A stretch of 64,000 nt of DNA. Source: Aquibium oceanicum. GTDB taxonomy: Bacteria > Pseudomonadota > Alphaproteobacteria > Rhizobiales > Rhizobiaceae. Made by a program: the position numbers and the translations under genes. This document shows positions 52,539 to 62,234 of this stretch, piece after piece. The first letter of the stretch is position 1, and every line of letters begins with the position of its first letter. Under the pieces are notes generated by a model. That model saw nothing but the letters and a program-made list of their open reading frames with translations. It searched no databases and was not told the origin of the DNA. Location of the stretch: positions 3,928,501-3,992,500 of the forward strand of contig NZ_CP018171.1 in the NCBI RefSeq assembly GCF_001889605.1, read 5' to 3'.

Positions 52539-53513
52539 ATGAAGGCGGCATGGTACGAGGCTAACGGCGCGGCGCGCGACGTGCTCACGGTGGACGAGAT
52601 CGAGACGCCGGTGCCCGGGCCGGGCGAAGTGCGCGTCCGCCTGAAGACGTCCGGCGCCAACCCCTCCGACGTGAAGAGCCGCCGCGGCCGGCCGATGGTC
52701 GCGCCCCGCATCATCCCCCACTCCGATGGCGCCGGCGTCATCGACCAGGTCGGCGAAGGGGTCCCCGATGCCCGCGTCGGAGAGCGCGTCTGGATATGGA
52801 ACGGCCAGTGGAAACGCGCCTTCGGCACGGCCGCCGAATACATCGTGGTGCCCGCTGAACAGGCGGTGAAGCTGCCCGACAACACCGGCTTCGACGCCGG
52901 CGCCTGCTTCGGCATACCGGCGCTGACCGCCATCCACGGCGTGACGCTGGCGGGCGCCGCGCCGGGCAAGACCATCCTCATCACAGGTGGCGCCGCCGCG
53001 GTCGGCCACTACGCCACCCAGATTGCCGTCCAGCGCGGCGCCCGTGTCATAGCAACCGCTTCGAAGGAGCGGGCGGATCACGCGCGCTCGGCCGGCGCGG
53101 CCGAGGTCATCGACTACAAGAACGAGGACGTCGCCGCGCGCGTGAAGGAACTGACCGGCGGCAAGGGGGCGGACGCCATCCTCGACATGGACCTTTCCAC
53201 CACCGCGCCGCTCCTGCCGCAGGGCGTGCTGGGGCAGTACGGCAAGCTCGTCTGCTACGGGTCGAATGTTGCCGCCGACATCCCCGTCTCCTTCACGGCC
53301 GGTCTCTGGGGCAGCCTTACGATCCAGTTCTACCTGGTCTACGAACTCAGGCCGGAAGAGCGCCGCGCGGCGATCGCCGACCTGACCTGGATGCTCGAGG
53401 CCGGGACGCTGAAGCACACGATCGGCGCCCGCTTTCCGCTCGACGACATCGCCGCTGCCCACGAGGCGGTCGAGGGAGGCAAGGTGATCGGAAACGTGAT
53501 GGTGGATATGTAG
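52539..53513 (+). CDS. NADPH:quinone reductase, zinc-free MDR family
   Basis: This 324-residue medium-chain dehydrogenase has a GroES-like N-domain (VPGPGEVRVRLKTSGANPSDV, PHSDGAGVIDQVGEG) and a nucleotide fold with ITGGAAAVGHYATQIAVQRG near residue 148. Structural-zinc cysteines are absent, as in quinone oxidoreductases. It would reduce quinones with NADPH. It starts MKAAWYEANGAARDV. The natural substrate is not known. It lies convergent with the DUF2218 gene (30 bases). Confidence 0.88.
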   Translation: MKAAWYEANGAARDVLTVDEIETPVPGPGEVRVRLKTSGANPSDVKSRRGRPMVAPRIIPHSDGAGVIDQVGEGVPDARVGERVWIWNGQWKRAFGTAAEYIVVPAEQAVKLPDNTGFDAGACFGIPALTAIHGVTLAGAAPGKTILITGGAAAVGHYATQIAVQRGARVIATASKERADHARSAGAAEVIDYKNEDVAARVKELTGGKGADAILDMDLSTTAPLLPQGVLGQYGKLVCYGSNVAADIPVSFTAGLWGSLTIQFYLVYELRPEERRAAIADLTWMLEAGTLKHTIGARFPLDDIAAAHEAVEGGKVIGNVMVDM

Positions 53514-53543
53514 GAGCGTAGCGGACGAAGCCGCGTGACGCTG

Positions 53544-53825
53544 CTACGACCATTGGAACGAAAGCGGCGCCTCCCGAAAGGCGAAACGGTCGAGATGGCT
53601 CTGCACGACACCCTCGATGCGATCGCGGATCCCATCGTCGGCCGCTTCCACCGTCACCGAAAGAGCCTCCCCGCTCGCCGACATGGAGACCACCGCATCC
53701 TGGAAGCGTACCGTCCCGGCCCGCTCGTCGAACGCCACTTCGAGCTTGTGGCTCCAGTGCTTGCACAGTTGCTGCAGGTAGCGCGAGGCGTTGGCGGTCG
53801 GAACATGGGCGGTGGCAGTGGACAT
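53544..53825 (-). CDS. DUF2218 protein
   Basis: This 93-residue protein starts MSTATAHVPTANASRYLQQL, then CKHWSHKLEVAFDERAGTVR and an IEGVVQSHLDRFAFRE end. This is the DUF2218 pattern: a small alpha-beta protein, often linked to iron-uptake or metabolic genes, with unknown activity. The ATG at 53825 is the second in the frame and gives the normal N-terminus. Confidence 0.83.
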   Translation of the reverse strand: MSTATAHVPTANASRYLQQLCKHWSHKLEVAFDERAGTVRFQDAVVSMSASGEALSVTVEAADDGIRDRIEGVVQSHLDRFAFREAPLSFQWS

Positions 53826-53919
53826 GCGGCGCTCCCGATGCATTCAATTGATATGTTGACTTCGTCAGTCATAATATCACGCCGCGACAGCTGTGCAACT
53901 GCGCCGACCTTGATGCTCT

Positions 53920-55368
53920 TCACCTGAAATCGAACGCGCTCAGCCCCGTCACCATCTCGTCGAGCCCCAGCGGACGCGTCACCGGGGGCTCGGCGCGGGC
54001 GAGGCAGCCGGAGCGTTCGCACAGGCGGCAGGCCGGACCGATCGGAATGGCCGGCACGTGACCCGGCTTGTCGCCGCGCGACGGGGACGTACCTGCCAGT
54101 GCCGCGGAATAGACGATCTCGTCCCGAAAGCCGATGTCGCATCCGAGCAGGATAGCGGTGCGGCGGGGCCGCTCCGAGAAGGCGCCCTGCGGCCCTTCCA
54201 GCGTGCGCGCGATGGTCAGGAATTCCGCCCCGTCCGGCATCTCCACCGCTTCGACGAGAACCTGGCCCGGCTGCGTGAAGGCGGCATGAACGGCAAGCTT
54301 GGGGCACCCTCCCCCGAAGCGGCTTTGCGGAAAGCCCTGCGCACCGGCCCGGCGAAAGCGGTTCCCCGCATTGTCGATCTCCAGCATGAAGAAGGGAACG
54401 CCCGCAGCGCCCGACTTCTGCAGCGTGGTGATGCGGTTTGCCGCCTGCTCGAACGACACGCCGAAGCGAGAGCGGAGCACGTCGAGATCGTAACGCGAAC
54501 GCTGCGCGGCGGCGAGGAACGCCTGATAGGGCATCATCAGTGCGTGCGCGGCATAGCGGCCGATCTCGAACCGCGCCAGCCGGCGCGCCTCGTCGGATGA
54601 GAGTTTCAGCGCCTGTATCTCACCCGCCACCGCCACGTTCATCCGGAGAAGGCAGGCCTCCATCGCGATCTCGCGCAACTGGTCGAAGGGCGACAGGCGC
54701 TCCGATATGAACAGCCGCTGCGAATGTCGGTCGTAGCGGCGCCGCCAGTTCGGCATGGTGGCGACGGGCAGCACGCGCACCACGATGCCGTGCTCGCGCT
54801 TCAGCCAGCCCTTGAGCGCGACGATCAGGTCCTCGCCGAGGTCGAACAGCGCATGGAAGGCCTCGACCTCTTCCTCGATCGCGGAAAAATGGTTGGCGCG
54901 CCGCTCGAAGGTTTCCCGCACCTCGTCGATCGGCAGACGGGCGCCCGACAGCGCAGTCGCCCGCCCTTCGCGGGCGAGCAGTTCGGTCAGGTCCGACAGC
55001 CTCTCGGCCTGTTCGCGGTAGGCGCGGAAGAGCTTCACCATGGCCGCCGAGGCGTTCGGCGCCGCCTCCGCGATCTCGATCAGTTCCTGGTCGCCGGGCA
55101 GTTCTCCCGCAAGCAGCGGATCGGCGAACACTTCCTTCAGCGCCGCGATCGAGCCGCCGGACTGCGCCTGCAACTCCTCGGGGTCGATCCTATAGACCGA
55201 GGCGAGCTTGAGGATCAGCTGGACGGTGAGAGGCCGCTGGTTGCGCTCGATCAGGTTGAGGTAGGACGGCGAGATGCCGAGGCCTTCCGCCATGGCGGTC
55301 TGCGTCAGGCCCTTGGCATTGCGGATACGCCGGATCCGCGGCCCGGCGAAAATCTTCTGTTCGGCCAT
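53920..55368 (-). CDS. XRE-type regulator of isocitrate lyase (ScfR/RamB-like)
   Basis: This 482-residue protein has an N-terminal HTH_3 (IRRIRNAKGLTQTAMAEGLG, ISPSYLNLIERNQRPLTVQL, residues 12-51), a central ImmA/IrrE-like (DUF955) part and a C-terminal DUF2083-type region ending CRLCERSGCLARAEPPVTRP with its CxxC cluster. This is the short-chain-fatty-acyl regulator (ScfR) layout, related to RamB, which controls glyoxylate-cycle genes. It is divergent from aceA across 218 bases, fitting control of isocitrate lyase. CoA-linked ligand sensing is inferred from the family. Confidence 0.87.
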   Translation of the reverse strand: MAEQKIFAGPRIRRIRNAKGLTQTAMAEGLGISPSYLNLIERNQRPLTVQLILKLASVYRIDPEELQAQSGGSIAALKEVFADPLLAGELPGDQELIEIAEAAPNASAAMVKLFRAYREQAERLSDLTELLAREGRATALSGARLPIDEVRETFERRANHFSAIEEEVEAFHALFDLGEDLIVALKGWLKREHGIVVRVLPVATMPNWRRRYDRHSQRLFISERLSPFDQLREIAMEACLLRMNVAVAGEIQALKLSSDEARRLARFEIGRYAAHALMMPYQAFLAAAQRSRYDLDVLRSRFGVSFEQAANRITTLQKSGAAGVPFFMLEIDNAGNRFRRAGAQGFPQSRFGGGCPKLAVHAAFTQPGQVLVEAVEMPDGAEFLTIARTLEGPQGAFSERPRRTAILLGCDIGFRDEIVYSAALAGTSPSRGDKPGHVPAIPIGPACRLCERSGCLARAEPPVTRPLGLDEMVTGLSAFDFR

Positions 55369-55404
55369 TCCGCCTGCCTTTACCGGGTTTTACAAGATCG
55401 TGAC

Positions 55405-55443
55405 TTTGACACTTTTGACAAATTTACAGGAGCGGAGTGTCAA
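55405..55443. promoter_or_regulatory. TTTGACA repeats in the scfR-aceA promoter
   Basis: TTTGACA occurs twice as a direct repeat (55405-55411 and 55414-55420), and TGTCAA (55438-55443) is an inverted copy of the TTGACA core. They lie in the A+T-richer part of the divergent region, on the scfR side. They could be regulator binding sites or simply a -35 element with a chance copy. Confidence 0.4.
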
Positions 55444-55586
55444 TCACAAGACAGCTTCACCCGAATTCCTTGAACGAAATAGCGGTTTTCCTAGTTCTCC
55501 GCTGCATCGCAATGTAAACGATGTCGCAGCGGCTTCGGCGTTCTGACCGCCATGGTCCGCACGCGAAGAAACATTCGGAGAGTATG

Positions 55587-56876
<1,290 letters not shown>

Positions 56877-56931
56877 CTTTCAAAACAAGAGGAAACGCCC
56901 GAAGGGCACAAGGATCGACAGGAGAAGTAAG

Positions 56932-57171
56932 ATGGCTCCCAACACCCGCGTCAAGGAACGTGCCGAGGAACAGTCCTCCACCATGAGTGCCGACCAGCAG
57001 GCGACGATCCGCATGGTGGCGAACGACCTGCACCGCCTCAACCAGTCCGTGATGAAAGCGGTGGAATCGGGTGTATCGGTGGAACTCGTGCGCTCCGCCC
57101 GCCATCACGGCGGCAATGGAAACTGGGGCGATCTGCTGATCCCCGTGATCGTGACGCAAGGCCAGGCCTGA
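56932..57171 (+). CDS. Small conserved protein downstream of aceA
   Basis: This 79-residue protein includes ADQQATIRMVANDLHRLNQS and VMKAVESGVSVELVRSARHH, and ends GGNGNWGDLLIPVIVTQ. A helical core and a Gly/Asn-rich end are visible. It lies 55 bases after aceA with a GGAGAAG ribosome site and is followed by a strong terminator, so it belongs to the aceA transcript. No family name can be given with confidence. Confidence 0.75.
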   Translation: MAPNTRVKERAEEQSSTMSADQQATIRMVANDLHRLNQSVMKAVESGVSVELVRSARHHGGNGNWGDLLIPVIVTQGQA

Positions 57172-57206
57172 TATCGGTCGCCGCTTCGCGGTAACCGCCA
57201 TGAAGA

Positions 57207-57244
57207 TGAAAAAGCCGTTCGCCACCTGGCGGGCGGCTTTTTCA
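57207..57244 (+). terminator. Terminator of the aceA transcript
   Basis: TGAAAAAGCCG (57207-57217) and CGGCTTTTTCA (57234-57244) are exact inverted arms, with an inner CGCC/GGCG pair. The right arm ends in TTTTT, and the left arm starts with AAAAA, so it works in both directions. It follows the 79-residue gene by 36 bases. Confidence 0.9.
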
Positions 57245-57533
57245 TGTGGAAAGGATGGGAGACCGACCGTCAATGGTCAAATGTTAGCGACTTTTTCGCA
57301 AAACTCGTGAACTTCGGCGCATGCTTTGAGAATCGGCCTTGGAACATGTGGTTTGTCGACCGTCGAGAGAGTTCGCTATTGTTCGGTCCGGTAAGCTCAA
57401 TCAATGAGTGTAGCGGATATGGCGCGATTTCCTACTTGCCCGGCCACGACCTCGCCACGTAGATTTCGGGTTCATCAACCCTGAATTGTGCGATCGCCTG
57501 ATGATCGCGGATCAAGAAAGCCGAAAGCGCGGA
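57245..57533. other. Gene-free stretch before the receiver gene
   Basis: About 290 bases with lower GC than average. A 72-residue open frame is present (57244-57462) but begins inside the terminator and lacks family features or a ribosome site. The stretch probably contains the promoter of the following receiver-puuA2 genes. No repeat or palindrome stands out. Confidence 0.5.
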
Positions 57534-57959
57534 ATGTTCGAAAACAGGGAAGACAGGAAGGTGAACGCGCCCCAGGTTCTGGTGGTGGGGAACTCGTCGG
57601 TCAATTGCATTGTGGTGTCCCGCGTGGTCGAGCGCATGGGCCTGAAGGTGCGAACGGAGCGGCCCGAAAGCGCCGCCCTGGCTCTCCGGGAAACCAGCCC
57701 CGCCATCGTCATTCTGGATGGCGGCGCGGACAATCGGGACTGCGACGGGCTGCTCGGAGATCTTCAAAAAAGCCGGGAGGCCACCGAAGGCGCCTTGCCG
57801 GCCGTCATCCTGCTTTCCACCGCCAACATCAGACCCGACACCCTGGCGGCGCCTGCGGTGGACATGGTGATCTCGAAACCGCTGACCGTGGATCGTTTGC
57901 AGCCGGCCATCGATGCTCTGCGCGCTCGCAACGGCGACTTTGCCCGGAAAAGCGGCTAA
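57534..57959 (+). CDS. Degenerate response-regulator receiver
   Basis: This protein has 141 residues from the ATG at 57534. The receiver fold is visible as APQVLVVGNSSVNCIVVSRV, PAIVILDGGADNRDCDG (phospho-acceptor Asp), AVILLST and VDMVISKPLTVDRLQPAID (conserved Lys). The usual acidic pair after strand 1 (DD) is replaced by GN, so Mg2+ binding and phosphorylation are doubtful. A TTG start at 57486 is possible but less likely. The gene is 66 bases upstream of puuA copy 2 and may be co-transcribed with it. Confidence 0.8.
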   Translation: MFENREDRKVNAPQVLVVGNSSVNCIVVSRVVERMGLKVRTERPESAALALRETSPAIVILDGGADNRDCDGLLGDLQKSREATEGALPAVILLSTANIRPDTLAAPAVDMVISKPLTVDRLQPAIDALRARNGDFARKSG

Positions 57960-58025
57960 AGTGTTTCCTTCCGATAGTGGCAATGTCTATAGTCATGTCA
58001 TTGCTTGATTTTATCCCGGTGATTG

Positions 58026-59459
58026 ATGCCTCCCGAAAAGAAGGAAGCCAGGTCGGCTGGACGCGGTAAGCGCGTCCGCACGCCGGCATTCGTGAAGAAT
58101 CTGCGCGGCGTGAAGAACTGGAAGGAAGCGCAGACCTGGCTCGAGTGGCGCGGCATCGAGGATATCGAATGCATAACGCCGGACCAGGCCGGCGTGGCAC
58201 GCGGCAAGATGATGCCGTCCAAGAAGTTCACTTCCAACACGTCGCTGGCGCTTCCCTCGGCGGTCTTCATGACGACGATCACCGGCGGCTACCCAGAGGA
58301 CGGCAACGGCTTCGCCTATCCCAAGGACGATGGCGACCTGAAGCTCGTCCCCGATCTGTCGACGCTCTCCGCCGTCCCCTGGGAATCCGACCCGACGGCG
58401 CAAGTCATCTGCGACCTGGTCCATCAGGACGGGCGCAACGTCGAGTTCACGCCCCGCAACGTCCTGCGCCGTGTGGTGGCGGCCTATGAGCGTCGCGGGC
58501 TCAAGCCCGTCGTCGCCCCGGAGATCGAGTTCTATCTCGTGCGCAAGAACCCCGACCCGGATTATCCGCTGACACCACCGGTCGGGCGCTCGGGCCGCCC
58601 CATCGGCGGCGGACAAGGGTATTCGATCGCCGGCGTCAACGAGTTCGACGAACTGATCGACGACATCTACCACTTCTCCGAAGGGCAAGGGCTCGAGATC
58701 GATACCCTGATCCACGAGGAGGGGGCGGGACAGCTCGAGATCAACCTGCGTCACGGGGACCCGGTCGAGCTCGCGGACCAGGTCTTCATCTTCAAGCGCA
58801 CGATCCGCGAGGCCGCCCTCAAGCACGAGACCTATGCGACGTTCATGGCCAAGCCGATCCAGGGCCAACCCGGGTCGGCCATGCACATCCACCAGTCCAT
58901 CATCGACAGGAAGACCGGACGGAACATCTTCACCTCCGAGGACGGAGGGGAATCGGACGCGTTCCTCCACTTCATCGGCGGCATGCAGCAGCACATGCCG
59001 AACGCGCTGGTGATGATGGCGCCCTACGTGAACTCCTACCGACGCCTTACCCAGTCGGCCTCCGCGCCCGTCAACACCAAATGGGGCTACGATAACCGCA
59101 CCACCGCTTTCCGCATCCCCCGGTCGGATCCCGGCGCGCGCCGCGTCGAGAACCGCATCCCCTCCTCCGACGCGAATCCCTATCTGGCACTCGCCGGTTC
59201 GCTTGCATGCGGGCTTGCCGGCATCATAGCGGGCACGAAGCCGGAACTGCCTGTCGATACCAGCGCCAACGAGGACGAAATCGATCTGCCGCGCGGGCTT
59301 CTCGAGGCGGTCGGCCGCTTCGAAACCGATACGGCCCTGCGCGACATTCTCGGCGATGCCTTCGTCTCGACCTACGCCGCCATCAAGAAGGCGGAGTTCG
59401 AGACGTTCATGGAGGTGATCTCTCCGTGGGAGCGGGAGTTCCTGCTGTTGAACGTGTAG
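58026..59459 (+). CDS. Gamma-glutamylpolyamine synthetase (PuuA-like, copy 2)
   Basis: This 477-residue glutamine-synthetase-fold protein has WRGIEDIECITPDQAGVARGK (beta-grasp), PEIEFYLVRKNPDPDYPLTP, GAGQLEINLRHGDPVELADQ, GSAMHIHQSI, and ARRVENRIPSSDANPYLALA. No adenylylation loop is present. It belongs to the same broad family as copy 1 but differs along most of its length. With the puuB-like oxidase two genes on, it is likely to make gamma-glutamyl amines from a polyamine or another amine. The TTG at 58023 is next to the ATG at 58026; the ATG is preferred. Confidence 0.88.
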   Translation: MPPEKKEARSAGRGKRVRTPAFVKNLRGVKNWKEAQTWLEWRGIEDIECITPDQAGVARGKMMPSKKFTSNTSLALPSAVFMTTITGGYPEDGNGFAYPKDDGDLKLVPDLSTLSAVPWESDPTAQVICDLVHQDGRNVEFTPRNVLRRVVAAYERRGLKPVVAPEIEFYLVRKNPDPDYPLTPPVGRSGRPIGGGQGYSIAGVNEFDELIDDIYHFSEGQGLEIDTLIHEEGAGQLEINLRHGDPVELADQVFIFKRTIREAALKHETYATFMAKPIQGQPGSAMHIHQSIIDRKTGRNIFTSEDGGESDAFLHFIGGMQQHMPNALVMMAPYVNSYRRLTQSASAPVNTKWGYDNRTTAFRIPRSDPGARRVENRIPSSDANPYLALAGSLACGLAGIIAGTKPELPVDTSANEDEIDLPRGLLEAVGRFETDTALRDILGDAFVSTYAAIKKAEFETFMEVISPWEREFLLLNV

Positions 59460-59492
59460 ACTCGGAAGGTAGATGAGATCGATGAGGATGCC

Positions 59493-59729
59493 ATGACGGT
59501 CGAGTTGCAGATTTCGCCCCAACTTCGCGGACGCATCGCCGACATCGCGCGCCGCTCGGGCCTATCCGAAACCCAGGTGGTGGCGGACGCGCTCGAGAAC
59601 GGACATTCGCTGGATTGGCAAGAGACCTTCCTGGACAAGATTGCCGCTGGCCTCGAAGCGGCAGACCGGGGCGACTTTGCCACCCGCGAAGAGATAGAAA
59701 GGGTTCGCAAGCGCTACCGCGCCTCGTGA
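59493..59729 (+). CDS. Ribbon-helix-helix antitoxin
   Basis: This 78-residue protein has an N-terminal ribbon-helix-helix-like part (MTVELQISPQLRGRIADIAR then SGLSETQVVADALENG) and an acidic, helical C-terminus with EAADRGDFATREEIERVRKR. This is the common ParD/CC2985-type pattern in which the C-terminal D-RG-F/TxxE helix binds the toxin. Its stop overlaps the ParE-like start by one base. It lies 33 bases after the puuA-like gene. Confidence 0.85.
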   Translation: MTVELQISPQLRGRIADIARRSGLSETQVVADALENGHSLDWQETFLDKIAAGLEAADRGDFATREEIERVRKRYRAS

Positions 59730-60016
59730 TGAACGTTCTCTGGACCCGCCCATCTCTCGCCGATATCGAAGAAGTGCAGGACTTCATCGCGGCGGAGAAC
59801 CCGGCAGCGGCACACCGGCTGGTCGACGAACTCTTCGAACGGACGGAAAGGCTCCTGTCGCACAACCCGCATGCGGGACGGATCGGACGAGTGAGCGGTA
59901 CGCGCGAACTCGTCCTGTCGGGAACAGCATTCATTGTCGCCTACCGGGTCACGACCCGTGTGGAGATATTGGCGGTGGTACATTCGGCACGCGACTGGCC
60001 TCGAGAATTCACGTAG
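59729..60016 (+). CDS. RelE/ParE-type toxin
   Basis: This 95-residue protein starts MNVLWTRPSLADIEEVQDFI, then NPAAAHRLVDELFERTERLL, HNPHAGRIGRVSGTRELVLS and TAFIVAYRVTTRVEILAVVHSARDWP. These are the four blocks of the ParE/RelE fold, including the central GRxGRVxGTREL and the C-terminal IxxVxHxxR. ParE toxins poison gyrase and RelE toxins cut mRNA; the ParE side is suggested by the RHH partner. It ends 7 bases before the puuB-like start, so the pair is embedded in a metabolic operon. Confidence 0.87.
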   Translation: MNVLWTRPSLADIEEVQDFIAAENPAAAHRLVDELFERTERLLSHNPHAGRIGRVSGTRELVLSGTAFIVAYRVTTRVEILAVVHSARDWPREFT

Positions 60017-60023
60017 AACACAC

Positions 60024-61310
60024 ATGACCTACATCTCCCCCATTTCCCCCGGTTTCTCCTGGTATGAAGACACCGTCGGCGAACGTCCCGAGTATCCGTC
60101 GCTCGAAGGCGATGTAACGGCGGACGTCGTGATCGTCGGCGGCGGCTTCACGGGACTTTCAGCCGCGGCTCATCTGGCCAAGGCCGGGGTCAACGTCGTC
60201 CTTATCGAGGCGTATCGCTTCGGCGACGGTGCGTCGGGGCGCAATGGTGGCCAGCTCGGCACCGGCCAGCGCGCGGGCGCGGAGGAGATGGAGGCGGAGT
60301 ACGGCTTCGAACGCGCCAAGGCGCTCTTCGACCTCGCCGAGGAGGCCAAGGCGCACCTCCTGGAGTTTGCCGAGACCAACGCCATCGAGATCGACTTCCG
60401 ACCCGGCCACCTCAATGTGACCCACAAGAAGCGGGAACTGCCGGAGTTCGAGGAACACGCCGAGGCGATGACGGCCCGTTTCGGCTATCCGCACCTGTCG
60501 ATGATGGACGCGGGCGAGACCGCCGAGCGTGTCGGCTCCACGCAGTATGTCGGCGGCGTGCGCGACACCGGGACCGGCCATATCCACCCGCTGAAGCTGG
60601 TGGTGGGAACCGCGCGGGTTGCCGGCGCCGCCGGCGCGAAGCTCTTCGAGAACACCAAATCGACGGGCATCACGTCGAATGGCGGCAAGATCCGTGTCGG
60701 GACGGAGCGCGGCAGCATCACGGCCGACAAATGCCTCATCGCCACCAATGCCTATGGCGCCGACCTCGAACCCGTCAGCGCCGCCCACATCATGCCCATC
60801 GGCTCCTTCATCGGCGCCACGGTGCCTCTTGGAGACGACAGCCCCGTGCTGCCCGGGGGGGAGTCTGCTTCCGATTCGCGCTTCGTGGTGCGCTATTTCC
60901 GCAAGTCTCCCGACGGACGGCTCCTCTTCGGCGGGCGGGAAATCTATGCTGTGGACGATCCTAAGGATATCTCCATCCACATCCGGCGGCAGATCGCCGA
61001 GATCTATCCCGCGCTGAAGGATGTCGAGATCACCCATGCGTGGGGCGGCTATGTGGGCATCACCATGCCGCGAAAGCCCTTCGTGCGCGAGGTGATGCCG
61101 AACGTGATTTCCTCCGGCGGCTATTCGGGCCACGGGGTGATGCTCTCCAATTTCACCGGCAAGCTCTATGCCGAGGCGGTCGCCGGCAATCGCGATCGCC
61201 TGAAACTGATCGAGGACATGAAGATCCCGCCCTTCCCCGGCGGCCGCCGGTTCCGTGCACCGCTGCTTTTCCTGGCGCTCAACTGGTACGCGTTGCGCGA
61301 CCGGATCTGA
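60024..61310 (+). CDS. puuB: Gamma-glutamylputrescine oxidase-like FAD enzyme (PuuB)
   Basis: This 428-residue DAO-fold flavoenzyme has the dinucleotide motif DVVIVGGGFTGLSAAAHLAK at about residues 34-53, then FGDGASGRNGGQLGTGQRAG (typical of PuuB/OrdL), GHIHPLKLVVGTARVAGAAG and a C-terminal GGYSGHGVMLSNFTGKLYAE. It would oxidise gamma-glutamylputrescine to the aldehyde. It is separated from the puuA-like gene by the toxin-antitoxin pair. The ATG at 60024 has only a weak ribosome site, so it may depend on translation of the toxin gene. Confidence 0.9.
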   Translation: MTYISPISPGFSWYEDTVGERPEYPSLEGDVTADVVIVGGGFTGLSAAAHLAKAGVNVVLIEAYRFGDGASGRNGGQLGTGQRAGAEEMEAEYGFERAKALFDLAEEAKAHLLEFAETNAIEIDFRPGHLNVTHKKRELPEFEEHAEAMTARFGYPHLSMMDAGETAERVGSTQYVGGVRDTGTGHIHPLKLVVGTARVAGAAGAKLFENTKSTGITSNGGKIRVGTERGSITADKCLIATNAYGADLEPVSAAHIMPIGSFIGATVPLGDDSPVLPGGESASDSRFVVRYFRKSPDGRLLFGGREIYAVDDPKDISIHIRRQIAEIYPALKDVEITHAWGGYVGITMPRKPFVREVMPNVISSGGYSGHGVMLSNFTGKLYAEAVAGNRDRLKLIEDMKIPPFPGGRRFRAPLLFLALNWYALRDRI

Positions 61311-61430
61311 CGCCGACAGGACCTGCCGGAGACTTGATCTTCATCAACGACTCGAACCTCTTGCCGGTCCAGATGAGGAGCGCGGGCGGATCCACCTGAC
61401 TCATGGGGCGGCCGGCCGCGGGAGGAGATC

Positions 61431-62228
61431 ATGGCGGAACTATCGAGCGGTACGCCTCCGCGGGCGGCCGGACTGCCGCAAATCCGCGAACTGAGCGTCG
61501 CAGACATCCGCGCCGCGTTGATGCACGGCCTGTCCGATTTCGCTCACGCGCCGCTGTACGGACTCTTCTTTGGCGGCGTCTTCGCACTGGCGGGGATCGT
61601 CATCGTTCTCGCCATGACGTGGTGGAACATCCCGTGGATGATCTATCCCTTCGCTATCGGATTTCCGCTCATCGGCCCCTTCGCGGCCGCCGGTCTCTAC
61701 GAGGTGAGCCGGCGCCTCGAAGAAGGCAGGCCGCTCGCCTGGAAAGAAGTCCTGTCCGTCGTCTGGGCGCAGCGGGGGCGCGAACTGTCGTGGATGGCGT
61801 TCGTGATGCTCTTCGTCTTCTGGATCTGGATGTATCAGGTCAGGCTGCTCATTGCCCTCTTTCTCGGCCGCATGTCCTTCTCGACGCTCGAAAAATTCAT
61901 GACGATCGTCCTCACGACCGAGCAGGGATGGGTGTTCCTCGCAGTCGGGCACGTCGTCGGTGCGGCCATCGCCCTGGTACTCTTTTCGATCACCGTGGTG
62001 TCGATCCCTCTCCTGATGGATCGGGAGATCGATTTCGTCACCGCGATGATCACCAGCGTGAGGACCGTACTGACGAGCCCGGTTCCCATGATCGGGTGGG
62101 GTCTCGTGGTCACCCTCGCGGTCCTGCTTGCCTGTGCGCCCTTCTTCCTCGGCTTGCTGATCGTGCTGCCGGTACTCGGCCATGCGACCTGGCACCTTTA
62201 CCGGCGGGCCGTGCTGCCGGCGGCGTGA
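61431..62228 (+). CDS. DUF2189-like integral membrane protein
   Basis: This 265-residue protein has a polar start, LSVADIRAALMHGLSDFAHA near residue 21, and about six hydrophobic helices (LYGLFFGGVFALAGIVIVLA, WMIYPFAIGFPLIGPFAAAG, SWMAFVMLFVFWIWMYQVRL, GWVFLAVGHVVGAAIALVLF and others). The GLxDFxxxPxxGLFFG motif and YExSRRLEEG loop match DUF2189 proteins. A GGGAGGAG site precedes the ATG. No function is known. Confidence 0.85.
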   Translation: MAELSSGTPPRAAGLPQIRELSVADIRAALMHGLSDFAHAPLYGLFFGGVFALAGIVIVLAMTWWNIPWMIYPFAIGFPLIGPFAAAGLYEVSRRLEEGRPLAWKEVLSVVWAQRGRELSWMAFVMLFVFWIWMYQVRLLIALFLGRMSFSTLEKFMTIVLTTEQGWVFLAVGHVVGAAIALVLFSITVVSIPLLMDREIDFVTAMITSVRTVLTSPVPMIGWGLVVTLAVLLACAPFFLGLLIVLPVLGHATWHLYRRAVLPAA

Positions 62229-62234
62229 GAAAGG

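Noticed and set aside
57244-57462. 72-residue plus-strand frame after the aceA terminator
   Set aside because: Starts inside the terminator arm, lacks a ribosome site and codon bias, and resembles no family I know.
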